Source of the DNA: an uncultured Clostridia bacterium | GTDB lineage: Bacteria > Bacillota > Clostridia > Oscillospirales > Ruminococcaceae | Length of the DNA: 64,000 nucleotides | Reading direction: 5' to 3' | NCBI GenBank assembly: GCA_947627235.1 | Contig: CANQVG010000003.1 | Coordinates: 1-64,000, forward strand | Shown: positions 43,215-54,477 of the stretch, one piece after another | Position numbering within the stretch: position 1 is the first letter of the stretch | How the letters are laid out: every line of letters starts with the position of its first letter | Notes under the pieces: model-generated | The model's database searches: none | What the model was told of the DNA's origin: nothing | Seen by the model: only the letters and a program-made list of their open reading frames with translations | Program-made: the position numbers and the translations under genes

Positions 43215-43728
43215 TTTTTATTGCCTTCTACCGCAAATGCCCTGCGGGGTATGGGTGCGCCGACTGACGGCGGTTTGGCGGACGCAGAAGCGCCAACGCT
43301 TCCTCTCCCCCACCCCCTTACAGACGGGAAAGGTTTGTTCACTTTTCTGTTCGTGCAGAAAAGTGAACCGAAAAGACACTCCAAAGGGGGATTGCGATTT
43401 CCCCCTTTGGAATCCCCTTAAAACGCTATCAGCAGCCGCGCCTGCTAAATGACTTTTGCCGAAGCGGTCACAGAGGGAAACGGCGCGGCGATGCGCATTC
43501 GCGCCCGAAAGAGCCGCGCCAATTCCGACCGTCGAACGCGTTTTCAAGGAACCCTAATACCCCTCCCCTCGAGGGGAGGGGTCGTGTCGTTCGCCGAACG
43601 GCGAGCGACCGGGTGACGGGGTGAAGCCCCTTCCTCTCTATGAGGGGGAGGGGTTTGGGGAGAGGAAGTAGCTTCTCCCTCCCCCCCGCCAATTAAATCG
43701 TTACAATTTACCACGGAGGTATCACCAT
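43215..43728. other. Repeat-rich intergenic stretch
   Basis: No gene is supported. It has GC-rich palindromes, including a 68-bp element at 43556-43623 that returns inverted at 62433-62500, and many CCCCTCCCC/GGGGAGGGG blocks. Confidence 0.65.
43556..43623 (+). repeat. 68-bp intergenic repeat, copy 1
   Basis: Matches the reverse complement of 62433-62500 with one mismatch. It opens with the palindrome CCCCTCCCCTCGAGGGGAGG and then has a second hairpin around TCGTTCGCCGAACGGCGA. Confidence 0.85.
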
Positions 43729-44577
43729 ATGTCAAAAATCAAAATCACCTGCGATTCCACCTGTGACCTTACCGCCGAGCTGTATCGGCGCTGCGAAGCC
43801 GACGTTATCCCGCTCGGAGTGCTCTTGGGCGACGAGCTTCACCGCGACGGCGTCGACGTAAGCGTTCAGGAACTCTACGACTACGTCGCTAAAACAGGCG
43901 TTCTGCCGAAAACATCGGCGATATCGCAGTTTGAGTACGCCGAGCGCTGGAAGCCCTACATCGACGAGGGCTACAGCATCATACATATCAACATCTCAAG
44001 CGCGATTTCCGCCTGCCACCAGAACGCGATGATGGCTGCATCGGAGCTTAAAAACGTCTATCCCATAGACTCGCTCAGTCTTTCGAGCGGCTCGGGAATG
44101 TTGGTTTTAAAGGCGGCGGAGCTAAGAGCGCAGGGTCTTGAAGCCCCCGAAATCGCATCGGAGCTTAAAAGGCTTCGCGGACTTCTGGACGTAAGCTTTG
44201 TTTTGCAGACTCTTGAATATCTCCAAAAAGGCGGTCGCTGTTCAAGCGTTCTTGCCTTCGGCGCAAATCTTTTAAAGCTCAGACCCGAAATCGTCCTCCA
44301 GCCCGACGGCTCTATGGACGTCGGCAGAAAGTATCGCGGAAACGCGGAAAAATCCATTATCGACTACGTCCACGGCAGACTCAAGGGTCGCGACGACATC
44401 GACAAATCGGTTATATTCGTAGTGAACACCTATGCCGACCCTCAGACGGTCGAGGAAGTAAAAAGGATAGTAAAAGAGGAGTACGGCTTTGAAACCGTCT
44501 ACGCAACAGAGGCCGGAAGCACCATTTCAAGCCACTGCGGAGCCGGAACCCTCGGGATAATGTTCTTTAAAAAATAA
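43729..44577 (+). CDS. DegV family protein, second copy
   Basis: A 282-residue fatty-acid-binding DegV protein (ITCDSTCDLT at the start, HINISSAISACHQNA, LEYLQKGGRCSSVLAFG and SSHCGAGTLGIMFF). It is followed after 42 bases by a membrane protein and then a PlsC-like acyltransferase, so here DegV may feed phospholipid synthesis. It is distinct from the copy at 7100. Confidence 0.9.
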   Translation: MSKIKITCDSTCDLTAELYRRCEADVIPLGVLLGDELHRDGVDVSVQELYDYVAKTGVLPKTSAISQFEYAERWKPYIDEGYSIIHINISSAISACHQNAMMAASELKNVYPIDSLSLSSGSGMLVLKAAELRAQGLEAPEIASELKRLRGLLDVSFVLQTLEYLQKGGRCSSVLAFGANLLKLRPEIVLQPDGSMDVGRKYRGNAEKSIIDYVHGRLKGRDDIDKSVIFVVNTYADPQTVEEVKRIVKEEYGFETVYATEAGSTISSHCGAGTLGIMFFKK

Positions 44578-44619
44578 GTCCGCGCCAAGGCGATAAAACC
44601 ATAAGCTCCGGAGGAAAAT

Positions 44620-45288
44620 ATGAAATCTATTTATTTCGTTTACTTTCTGAAGGCTGTCTGGCTTTATATTGCCGCGAGCCTCGCCGAATATTACCCTGAA
44701 TACCCCTACTTTGGTTTAACTCTCGCCGCGGTGCTTATACTGCTTTCGGTTTTGCAGAGCGCGGCTATGAGCCGTTTTTACCGAAAGGGGCGGTTTGGAC
44801 TCGGAAAATTTCTCGGTGTGACGGCCCTCAGTGCGATTCCGTCGCTTTTAAATGCCGTCGGTTTTGCCTTTTTCACATATGTATTTTGTATGAAGTCGCC
44901 GCCCGCGGAATACAGCCTTTTCGGCGCTCTCTTCGCGGTTTTCACCGTCGCGGCGATCTCTGCCGCGTGCGTTTTAAGCTGCTTTGTCCTTACAAAAGAC
45001 GGCTTCTGCATATTCAAAGAGCCGTCGGTGCGCGACTCTGCGCGCTCGGGAGCTTTAATCATCGGCCTTATTGCGCTCGCGGTGAATATTCTCTGCTTGA
45101 TCGAGATCTGCCACTCTCGTTTTTCCGAGCGCACCGCTCCCGCAATCGTGGAACTTCTCACGGCGGTAATTATTGTGATCGCCGACTTTTTGCTCGAAGC
45201 GGCGCTGACATTTAAGCTCGCCGTAACTCATAAAAACGCGCCGGATATGCTCGACGTCCTGCGGGCGCAGCAATCCCAAAAACCGTGA
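44620..45288 (+). CDS. Multi-helix membrane protein of unknown function
   Basis: A 222-residue protein with about six hydrophobic segments spread along its length and short charged loops (SRFYRKGRFGLGKF after helix 2). The family is not recognised. It is the middle gene of DegV-membrane protein-PlsC with gaps under 45 bases, so a lipid-related role is plausible but unproven. RBS GGAGGAAA before the ATG. Confidence 0.7.
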   Translation: MKSIYFVYFLKAVWLYIAASLAEYYPEYPYFGLTLAAVLILLSVLQSAAMSRFYRKGRFGLGKFLGVTALSAIPSLLNAVGFAFFTYVFCMKSPPAEYSLFGALFAVFTVAAISAACVLSCFVLTKDGFCIFKEPSVRDSARSGALIIGLIALAVNILCLIEICHSRFSERTAPAIVELLTAVIIVIADFLLEAALTFKLAVTHKNAPDMLDVLRAQQSQKP

Positions 45289-45313
45289 TATCAAACTGAA
45301 AAGAGGTAATAGA

Positions 45314-46579
45314 ATGTCCGATAAAAAATTCGACACCAAGCGCAAGCCCTGCAAGGCAAAGCCCTATCTGATGCCGATAGAATGGGGCGGCACCGCATAT
45401 TTTTCAAAAATCGCCGGCGGCGCAAAAATTGAACGCATCAACTGCGAGGGCCTCAAGCCGCCCTATCTCATTCTCTGCAACCACGGCTCGTTCTTTGATT
45501 TCCCGCTCGTAGTAAAGGCGATTTTCCCGCACCGATGCAGTTGGGTTATCTCAATTGAGGAGTTTATCGGCAGAGAGTGGCTGATGAGAGGCGTTGGCGG
45601 CATTTATAAGCGCAAATTCACTCGGGACCTCACCGTCGTTAAGCACATCTTAAACGCTCTCACGCGTCAAAAGGTCTGCTGCACGATTTACCCCGAGGCG
45701 AGATTCTCCCTCGCCGGAATCAACGAACAGATAGACGGCGCCCTCGGAAAGCTCGCGAAAACCGCGAAAGTACCGGTTGTAATCTTCATTTCAAAGGGCA
45801 ACTTCATCCGCTCGCCGCAGTGGAATAAGCACCCTTACCGAAAAGTCCCGATAGAATGTACCTTTAAACAGATAGTCACCCGCGAGGAGGTTGCCAAGCT
45901 CTCCGCCGCCGAAATCCAGAAGCGCATCGAGTCTGAATTTGTCTATGACGACTACGCCTATATCCGCGACAACAGGCTGTCGATGAAGTGCGACAAACGC
46001 GCCCAGAATATCCACAAGATACTCTATCAGTGTCCCGTCTGCAACACCGAGTTCTCAACCGACTCAAAAGACTCCCGAATCTGGTGTTCCCATTGCGGCG
46101 CGAGCTGGGAGATGGACGACTTCGGCAGGCTCCACCGCGAAAACGGTCCCGACGTTTTCACCCACGTCCCCGACTGGTACCGCTGGGAACGCGAAAACGT
46201 CCGCAAAGAGGTCGAGGAAGGCAGATACCGTTTCGAGGATATGGCACGTCTCGAAAGAATGGAAAACGGCAGCATCGGCTTCAAGACCATCGGCACCGTG
46301 ACGCTCACTCACGACAAAAACGGCTTCACTATGCACGGCGACTTCGGAGACGGTCAGACCTTTGACTTTAACCGCACGGTGGCGTCGATGCGGTCTGTGC
46401 ATATCGAGTACGACTTCAAGGGCAGGGGAGACGCTTTAGACCTCTGCACCCTCGAAGACACATATTTCGTATTCCCGCTGACCGCCCGCAACGTACTGAC
46501 AAAGATACATTTTGCCACGGAAGAGCTGCATAAGATTGAGGAGAAGGAAAAAGCCTCGGCATTACAGGCGGCAAAATAA
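45314..46579 (+). CDS. PlsC-type acyltransferase with C-terminal zinc ribbon
   Basis: A 421-residue protein. The N-terminal half is a 1-acylglycerol-3-phosphate acyltransferase with NHGSFFDFP (catalytic NHX4D) and YPEARFSLAG. After it comes a domain with CPVCNTEF...WCSHCGASW, four cysteines that make a zinc ribbon, and then about 160 further residues of unknown fold. Normal PlsC is about 200-250 residues, so this is a fusion. Start after GAGGTAAT. Confidence 0.82.
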   Translation: MSDKKFDTKRKPCKAKPYLMPIEWGGTAYFSKIAGGAKIERINCEGLKPPYLILCNHGSFFDFPLVVKAIFPHRCSWVISIEEFIGREWLMRGVGGIYKRKFTRDLTVVKHILNALTRQKVCCTIYPEARFSLAGINEQIDGALGKLAKTAKVPVVIFISKGNFIRSPQWNKHPYRKVPIECTFKQIVTREEVAKLSAAEIQKRIESEFVYDDYAYIRDNRLSMKCDKRAQNIHKILYQCPVCNTEFSTDSKDSRIWCSHCGASWEMDDFGRLHRENGPDVFTHVPDWYRWERENVRKEVEEGRYRFEDMARLERMENGSIGFKTIGTVTLTHDKNGFTMHGDFGDGQTFDFNRTVASMRSVHIEYDFKGRGDALDLCTLEDTYFVFPLTARNVLTKIHFATEELHKIEEKEKASALQAAK

Positions 46580-46928
46580 ATCCGCGTCCAAAGCTTTCGC
46601 TTTCGGATGGGTACGGCTTTTTGAGAATATGTTCGTTATGAGTGCATAAAACAAAAAGTTTTCGGTCAAGCCTTTTTCAAAAGGCTTGCAAGGTCGAGGG
46701 GCGGCGCCCCTCGGCGCAGCCCGCAGGCTGCGAAATCCTTGCGAAGCGAAGCGCAGGAGGGTAGGCAAAACAGTCCGGTGGACTGTTTTGCCGTAGGGAA
46801 CCCTCGCCGGGGGTTCCCTGAAATGTCTGCGGAGTGTATACATCTTTTTCAATTCCTCTTGCACCTCAAGCCAAAATACTATATACTATTATAAAATCCT
46901 GATGAAATTCAAAAAGGAGGCGTCCCGT
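46580..46928. other. Intergenic hairpin array
   Basis: No gene is supported. Four hairpins follow one another: CGAGGGGC/GCCCCTCG (46695-46713), GCAGCC/GGCTGC (46716-46731), GGCAAAACAGTCC/GGACTGTTTTGCC (46764-46792) and AGGGAACCC/GGGTTCCCT (46795-46819). Confidence 0.7.
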
Positions 46929-47630
46929 ATGAACGGCTTTCGACACGAAATAAAGCTGCTGCTTTCCCCCGCCGAAGCCGCAGTCCTGCGCACAAAGCTG
47001 CGGGCTCTCCTACCCCTTGACCCCAACTCGGGCGAAAAGGGCGAATACTTTATTCGCAGCCTGTATTTCGACGACCTCTCCCGCACCTCATACTTCGAGA
47101 AGCTTGCCGGCGTCAGCGACCGCAAAAAATACCGTCTGCGCGTTTACAACTGCTCCGACTCGGTCATAAAGCTCGAATGTAAGGAAAAGCGCGGCGACCG
47201 CATCAGAAAACGCTCGGCTTCGGTAACAAGAGAGTGCGCCGAGGCTATGTCGAAAGGCGATTTCTCGCTTCTCTACGGCTGCGACGACCCTCTCTGCTGC
47301 GAGGTCCTGAGTCTCGCGACCGGAAAGGGACTTAAACCGTCGGTTATAGTCGACTACGACCGCGAAGCTTATCTTCACCCCGTTTCAAACGTCCGACTCA
47401 CATTTGACAAGGCGCTTCACGCCGTAGTCGAAAGCGCCGATATCTTTGACTCAAGCTTATTGAGCCTACCCGTCTTCCCCGACGGAAGCGTTATCTTCGA
47501 GGTCAAATACGACGATATTCTGCCCAAATTTTTGCAGCAGGTCATCTCCGGCGTTCGCGGACAGCGGCTCGCGCTCTCGAAATTTACCCTCTGTCTCGAC
47601 GAACTGCACAGACTTAAGCCGAAGCTGTAA
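46929..47630 (+). CDS. VTC-domain polyphosphate polymerase-like protein
   Basis: A 233-residue protein made of a single VTC domain, a beta-tunnel that makes polyphosphate from ATP in yeast Vtc4. Visible motifs are RHEIKLLL at the start, YFIRSLYFDD, KKYRLRVYN, KLECKEKRGDRIRKRS (basic tunnel lining) and IFEVKYDDILPKFL near the end. It is probably made with the next two genes, among them a DUF4956 membrane protein, a pairing often seen in Clostridia with CotH genes. ATG at 46929 follows AGGAGG. Confidence 0.88.
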   Translation: MNGFRHEIKLLLSPAEAAVLRTKLRALLPLDPNSGEKGEYFIRSLYFDDLSRTSYFEKLAGVSDRKKYRLRVYNCSDSVIKLECKEKRGDRIRKRSASVTRECAEAMSKGDFSLLYGCDDPLCCEVLSLATGKGLKPSVIVDYDREAYLHPVSNVRLTFDKALHAVVESADIFDSSLLSLPVFPDGSVIFEVKYDDILPKFLQQVISGVRGQRLALSKFTLCLDELHRLKPKL

Positions 47631-47675
47631 GATTTTATGTTTTCCGAAGTCATATAGGCGAAAGGACGTGTTTTT

Positions 47676-48278
47676 ATGTATGATCTTACGGTTTCGGCAC
47701 TCATAGGCTTTACGGCTGCCGCAGTTTTGCAGACCGCGCTGCTCTCCAAAACGAAAAAACGCGTTATTAAACTGCTTCCCGCCATTATCTGCGCGGCGGG
47801 AATGGTCTTATCGGCGGTCGCGCTTGCGTTATGCTTTATGACTCCCGGTAGCGACGCGTCGGCGGAAAACGCATACATCCTGCTTCTTGCAACTGCACTT
47901 TTCGGTGCGGGACTTATCGGCTGCGGTACAGCGGCTCTGTGCGGCGTCCTTATGAAATCAAAGGCCGCGGTGATAGTGCCGATCGCCGCGGTGATACTTT
48001 CGGTCGGCGCGGTTTTTGCCGCCGAGTGGGCGCAGGGAAGCTATCAGCACAACTGGGATCTTCGCGTCAACGTCGACGAAATTTCAGTTGCGGAAAGCGG
48101 AGATCTGAGCCTCAAAGCAAGCGACATATGGGGAGAGGATTTGTCATATTCGCTGACCGTTCCGAAAAAGCTCGCTGAAAAATACAATCTCTATGAGGGA
48201 ATGGTGCTCTCCTGCGATGTCAAGGAGAGCGGCGGAGAAAAAATCGTTACAAAAATAGAGAAACTCTATAAAAAATAA
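47676..48278 (+). CDS. Membrane protein of unknown function between VTC and DUF4956 genes
   Basis: A 200-residue protein with four N-terminal hydrophobic segments (up to about residue 115) and a soluble C-terminal domain (LRVNVDEISVAESGDLSLKA on). The family is not recognised. Gaps of about 40 bases on both sides suggest one operon with the polyphosphate-related genes. Confidence 0.68.
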   Translation: MYDLTVSALIGFTAAAVLQTALLSKTKKRVIKLLPAIICAAGMVLSAVALALCFMTPGSDASAENAYILLLATALFGAGLIGCGTAALCGVLMKSKAAVIVPIAAVILSVGAVFAAEWAQGSYQHNWDLRVNVDEISVAESGDLSLKASDIWGEDLSYSLTVPKKLAEKYNLYEGMVLSCDVKESGGEKIVTKIEKLYKK

Positions 48279-48318
48279 GCCGTAAAACCGGCAAAAACCG
48301 TATGAAAGGAAAATTAAA

Positions 48319-48978
48319 ATGCAGTCAATCCGTTCAGTCCTCCGCGAATCAATCGAACAGCTCGGCCTCGTCGAGCATCTGACAGTCGCCTATATTTTGG
48401 TGTCGCTTGTCTGCGCCGCCCTCTGCGGGCTGATTATCTATCTCGTCTACAGAATCTTCTACCGAGGCGCAGTCTACAGCGAAAATTTTGCGTTGCTCAT
48501 CGTTCTCACGACGGTGGTCACGGCGTTTATCGTCATTACTATAGGCTCTAACCTCGTCCTGTCGCTCGGAATGGTAGGCGCGCTCTCGATAGTCAGGTTC
48601 CGCTCGGCGGTCAAGGACCCTCTCGACGTGGGCTTTCTCTTCTGGGGAATCGCCGTGGGAATAACCTCCGGCGCGGGGCTGTATCCGTTTGCGATAATCG
48701 CAACCGCCGCCATCTCGATTTTATACATACTCTTTACCGTTCTCGGCAGGGGCAGACGCACCTTTGCCGTCGTCGTGAAGTATGAGGACAGGGCGGAAGA
48801 GGAGCTGAACAAGGTTCTTGAAACCGCGCGCCCGAAAGTAAGGGGACGCGCGAAATACAAAGACGAAAACGAGCTTACCGCCGACGTAAAGGTGAAGCGC
48901 GACAGCGACCTGCTCAAAAAGCTCAACGCCGTCGACGGCGTGATAAGCGCGGTAATGGTGGAATATACCGGAGACTGA
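48319..48978 (+). CDS. DUF4956 membrane protein
   Basis: A 219-residue membrane protein with about four helices and the family hallmark SLGMVGALSIVRFRSAVKDP, followed by a cytosolic C-terminal domain (residues 150-219). DUF4956 proteins are regularly coupled with VTC-domain polyphosphate polymerases; a part in polyphosphate export or membrane placement is inference. Convergent with gyrA across a shared terminator. Confidence 0.88.
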   Translation: MQSIRSVLRESIEQLGLVEHLTVAYILVSLVCAALCGLIIYLVYRIFYRGAVYSENFALLIVLTTVVTAFIVITIGSNLVLSLGMVGALSIVRFRSAVKDPLDVGFLFWGIAVGITSGAGLYPFAIIATAAISILYILFTVLGRGRRTFAVVVKYEDRAEEELNKVLETARPKVRGRAKYKDENELTADVKVKRDSDLLKKLNAVDGVISAVMVEYTGD

Positions 48979-48984
48979 GCCGCA

Positions 48985-49014
48985 AAAAAGCACCCCTTTT
49001 GGGGTGCTTTTTTC
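48985..49014. terminator. Bidirectional terminator between DUF4956 and gyrA
   Basis: AAGCACCCC-TTTT-GGGGTGCTT with A-run and T-run on both sides. Confidence 0.9.
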
Positions 49015-49016
49015 AT

Positions 49017-51569
49017 TTATTCTTCGCTTTCGTCCTCGGGTTCGTCGCTGACCGCGTCTTCGGCGGCTTCCGCTTCCGCCTCTGCGGCGGCAATCTCGGC
49101 AAGCTCCTCCGGACTGAGCTGCTCTACCTGCTCGATTTCGGCTTCGTCGTCGTGCTCGGCGGCGGTAAACGCAGCCACACGCCTGTACTCGACGCCCTTT
49201 GTGCGCATAATGGTCACGCCGCCCGAATACCTGCCCATCATACTTATATCCGCCGCGCGGACTCTTATGATGATGCCGTCGTTTGAAATTAAAATGACGT
49301 CTTCGTCGTCGTCGACAACCTTTATGCCGCAAACCTCGCCCTTGGCGCCGGTGCGGTAGTTGAGGATTCCGTAGCCGCCGCGGTTCTGCGGTCGGTACTG
49401 CGAAAGCTCCACCCGCCTGCCGTAGCCCCTGTCGGTGACGGTAAGCACCGCCGCGCCCTCTCTTGCCGCTTCCATCGAGACTACCTCGTCGCCGTCGCGG
49501 AGTTTTATCGCTCTCACGCCGTGGGCGGAGCGTCCCATATTGCGCAGACTCTTTACCGCAAATCTTATAATTCTTCCGCCTCTCGTCGCGACCAAAAGCT
49601 CATCTTCGTCGGAACAGAGCAGCGCGCCTCTGATTTCGTCGCCCTCGTCGAGACCTATAGCTATAAGCCCGTTCTTGCGGACGTTCCTATAGTCTTCAAG
49701 ACGGGTTTTCTTTATCTTTCCGTCGCGTGTGACCATTATCACATATTTATCCTCGTCAAAGTCGCGGCAATAAAGCATAGCGGCTATTTTCTCGCCGTTC
49801 TGGAGCGGCAGGAGATTGATAATATTGGTTCCCCTCGAAGCCTTTGAGCCCTCGGGAATCTCAAAGCACTTGAGCTTATACATAATTCCGCGGTCGGTGA
49901 CAAACAGCACGTTGTCGTGAGTCGAGCAGACGTGCATCGAGGCGACAAAGTCCTCCTCGCGCTGCTTCATACCCGAAACTCCCTTGCCGCCGCGCTTCTG
50001 CACGGTATACTCCGAAGAGCTTGTCCTCTTGATATAGCCGTTGTTGGTGAGCGCGATGACGTTCATATCCTCCGGAATGAGGTCCTCGATATCTACCTCG
50101 CCGCTTATCGACTGAATCTCGGTTCTGCGTTCGTCGGAGAACTTCTCGGCTATCTGCTCGCTCTCGCTTATGACAATGTCGACAACCCTTTGGTGGTTCG
50201 CGAGAATGTCCTCAAGGTCGGCTATCTTCTCCTCAAGGGCGGCAAGTTCGTCGTAAATCTTCTGCCTTTCAAGACCCGAAAGCTGAATCAGTCTCATATT
50301 CGCGATGTACTCAGCCTGAATATCGGTTATTCCGAAGCGCTCTACAAGCGCCGCCTTCGCCTCGGCAGGACCCGCGCTCGCACGGATTATCTTTATGACC
50401 TCGTCGATGTAGTCGAGCGCGATAACGAGTCCCTGCAAGATATGCTCGCGTTCGCGGGCTTTTTTGAGGTCAAACCTCGTTCTTCGGGTGATGACCTCGA
50501 CCTGAAAATCAAGGTATTCCTCAAGTATCTCCTTAAGACTCAGTACCTTCGGAACGCCCCTGACGAGCGCCAGCATAATGACGCCTACGGTGTCCTGAAG
50601 CTGGGTGAACGAAAACAGCTTGTTGAGCACAATCTGCGGGTTCGCCTCTTTTTTCAGCTCGATGACGATTCTCATACCCGAGCGGTCGGACTCGTCGCGC
50701 AGATTATGGATTCCGTCGACCCTCTTGTCCTTGACGAGCTGGGCTATCGACTCAATCAGCCTCGCCTTGTTGACCATATAGGGTATCTCGGTGACGATAA
50801 TGCAGTTTCTGCCGTGAACTTCCTCTATGTTGGTCTTCGAGCGCAGAGTTATCTTGGCGCGTCCGGTGGCGTATGCCGCACGGATGCCCGCTCTGCCCAT
50901 AATTATGCCGCCAGTCGGGAAGTCCGGACCCTTTATCTTCTCCATAAGCTCGTCGAGAGTGCAGTCGGGGTTGCGGGCGACGAGCTTTAAGCCCTCTATG
51001 ACCTCTCCCAAATTGTGCGGCGGGATATTTGTCGCCATACCTACGGCGATACCCACCGAACCGTTTACCAGTATGTTCGGATACCTCGACGGCAAAACAA
51101 CAGGCTCCTGCAAGCGGTCGTCATAGTTGGGCATCCAGTCCACGGTGTCCTTGTCGATGTCGGTGAGCATATTCATCGCCATCTTAGCCATCTTCGACTC
51201 GGTATAACGGTATGCAGCCGGCGGGTCGCCGTCGACGGAGCCGAAGTTTCCGTGACCGTCGACTAAGGGATATCTCATCGAGAATTTCTGCGCCAGACGG
51301 ACCATAGCGTCATAGACGGAAGCGTCGCCGTGAGGGTGGTATCGTCCGAGTGTGTCGCCGACGGTTGTCGCGCATTTTAAGTATTTTTTGTCGGGAGTCA
51401 GACCGTCTTCATACATCGTGTAGAGAATCCTGCGGTGAACGGGCTTTAAGCCGTCGCGAACATCCGGCAGGGCGCGCTGTATGATTACCGACATCGAGTA
51501 GGCGAGAAAGCTTTGGCGCATCTCGTCGTTAAGCTCTTTTAAAATTATCTTTTTATCTTCAGCAAACAA
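49017..51569 (-). CDS. gyrA: DNA gyrase subunit A
   Basis: An 850-residue topoisomerase subunit that cuts and rejoins DNA. The active tyrosine is Y122 ([10 protein letters not shown]). The GyrA box is QKRGGKG, and six propeller blades follow. The quinolone region reads [16 protein letters not shown]: at position 83 (E. coli numbering is the same) it has Ala where sensitive enzymes usually have Ser, followed by Ser84 and Asp87. The tail is very acidic (about residues 820-850). Third in gyrB-YcxB-gyrA. Confidence 0.98.
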   Translation of the reverse strand: MFAEDKKIILKELNDEMRQSFLAYSMSVIIQRALPDVRDGLKPVHRRILYTMYEDGLTPDKKYLKCATTVGDTLGRYHPHGDASVYDAMVRLAQKFSMRYPLVDGHGNFGSVDGDPPAAYRYTESKMAKMAMNMLTDIDKDTVDWMPNYDDRLQEPVVLPSRYPNILVNGSVGIAVGMATNIPPHNLGEVIEGLKLVARNPDCTLDELMEKIKGPDFPTGGIIMGRAGIRAAYATGRAKITLRSKTNIEEVHGRNCIIVTEIPYMVNKARLIESIAQLVKDKRVDGIHNLRDESDRSGMRIVIELKKEANPQIVLNKLFSFTQLQDTVGVIMLALVRGVPKVLSLKEILEEYLDFQVEVITRRTRFDLKKAREREHILQGLVIALDYIDEVIKIIRASAGPAEAKAALVERFGITDIQAEYIANMRLIQLSGLERQKIYDELAALEEKIADLEDILANHQRVVDIVISESEQIAEKFSDERRTEIQSISGEVDIEDLIPEDMNVIALTNNGYIKRTSSSEYTVQKRGGKGVSGMKQREEDFVASMHVCSTHDNVLFVTDRGIMYKLKCFEIPEGSKASRGTNIINLLPLQNGEKIAAMLYCRDFDEDKYVIMVTRDGKIKKTRLEDYRNVRKNGLIAIGLDEGDEIRGALLCSDEDELLVATRGGRIIRFAVKSLRNMGRSAHGVRAIKLRDGDEVVSMEAAREGAAVLTVTDRGYGRRVELSQYRPQNRGGYGILNYRTGAKGEVCGIKVVDDDEDVILISNDGIIIRVRAADISMMGRYSGGVTIMRTKGVEYRRVAAFTAAEHDDEAEIEQVEQLSPEELAEIAAAEAEAEAAEDAVSDEPEDESEE

Positions 51570-51585
51570 AAAATCACACTCTTTC

Positions 51586-52116
51586 TTATTTTTCCGTCTT
51601 TTCCTGCTTTGTAATCAGCACCGACCTCAACGCTTCCTGCTCGTCGGCTGAGAGACTCTTTTTCGGCACCACTATACTCGCCGCCTTTGTGAACGCTCCG
51701 AAGATATTTTCGGTCTCGACGCCTTTAAAGCTTCGGTCCGAAAGCTCGACGACCGTCGGCTGCTTAGGAATCTCGGAATCGGGAGCGCTCACCGTAGTGA
51801 GGACAAGTCTGCTTCCCTCGACGCTCAGCTCGTAGCTGTCGCCCTCAAGATACTCAGCCGCGTGCTCGTAGGAACGGCGCTCAAGCTTCGGGGTCGCCAG
51901 AATACACAAAACGGCAGCCGCACAGACGGCTATACATATATATCCCATAGTATAATTTGGGTCAACAATTACGCCTTGTATAAATAAAATCAGAGGTATA
52001 ACGAACAGTGCCGCTTTAATATAGGTAAATTTACGCTTATAGAGCTTATAGGCGACGCCGTAGCCCTCGAGCCAATCCTCCTTGGAAAAAGCGTATCTGA
52101 AAACAGTATTTTCCAT
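51586..52116 (-). CDS. YcxB-like membrane protein inserted between gyrB and gyrA
   Basis: A 176-residue protein with two membrane helices (about residues 34-54 and 58-74) and a soluble C-terminal half ([16 protein letters not shown]) like YcxB-domain proteins. The function is unknown. It sits 14 bases after gyrB and 16 before gyrA on the same strand, so it is co-transcribed with gyrase, an uncommon place for a membrane protein. Confidence 0.7.
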   Translation of the reverse strand: MENTVFRYAFSKEDWLEGYGVAYKLYKRKFTYIKAALFVIPLILFIQGVIVDPNYTMGYICIAVCAAAVLCILATPKLERRSYEHAAEYLEGDSYELSVEGSRLVLTTVSAPDSEIPKQPTVVELSDRSFKGVETENIFGAFTKAASIVVPKKSLSADEQEALRSVLITKQEKTEK

Positions 52117-52130
52117 AGACCTTTCGCGGC

Positions 52131-54107
<1,977 letters not shown>

Positions 54108-54204
54108 TTATATTAACGCATTTTTATACAAATAGTTTGCATATTTTGCCTGACGGCGCGGGATATTCTCTCTCCTAACAGCGTATTAGAAAATAAAATA
54201 AACC

Positions 54205-54477
54205 TTATTTCAAATCCTTTGTTTTCAATCTTTTTATCAGCGTCTGCGCGGCGACGGCGCAAATATACACGCGCTCGGTGAGGTCTTTGTCAAGGCTCAC
54301 GACAAAGCTTTTTGGCAGGTCGTAAGAACAGGTGACCACCCGTCCTGCCTTTCCCGCCGCCGCAAGGTATTCGCGGGTATATCGCTGGGTCGAGGCTTTT
54401 TCTATATCCATTATCGCGACGACGTCCTTCGAGTAAACAAAAAACCCGTTTCCGAGATGCAGAACCACGCCGTTCAC
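54205..54477 (-). CDS. remB: RemB-like (DUF370) protein
   Basis: A 90-residue protein of the DUF370/RemB type found between recF and gyrB in many Firmicutes (HLGNGFFVYSKDVVAIMDIE and GRVVTCSYDLPKSFVV). RemA/RemB proteins act as DNA-binding regulators of matrix genes in Bacillus. It overlaps the recF stop by four bases. The start could be slightly further upstream, but ATG at 54477 fits the overlap. Confidence 0.85.
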   Translation of the reverse strand: MNGVVLHLGNGFFVYSKDVVAIMDIEKASTQRYTREYLAAAGKAGRVVTCSYDLPKSFVVSLDKDLTERVYICAVAAQTLIKRLKTKDLK

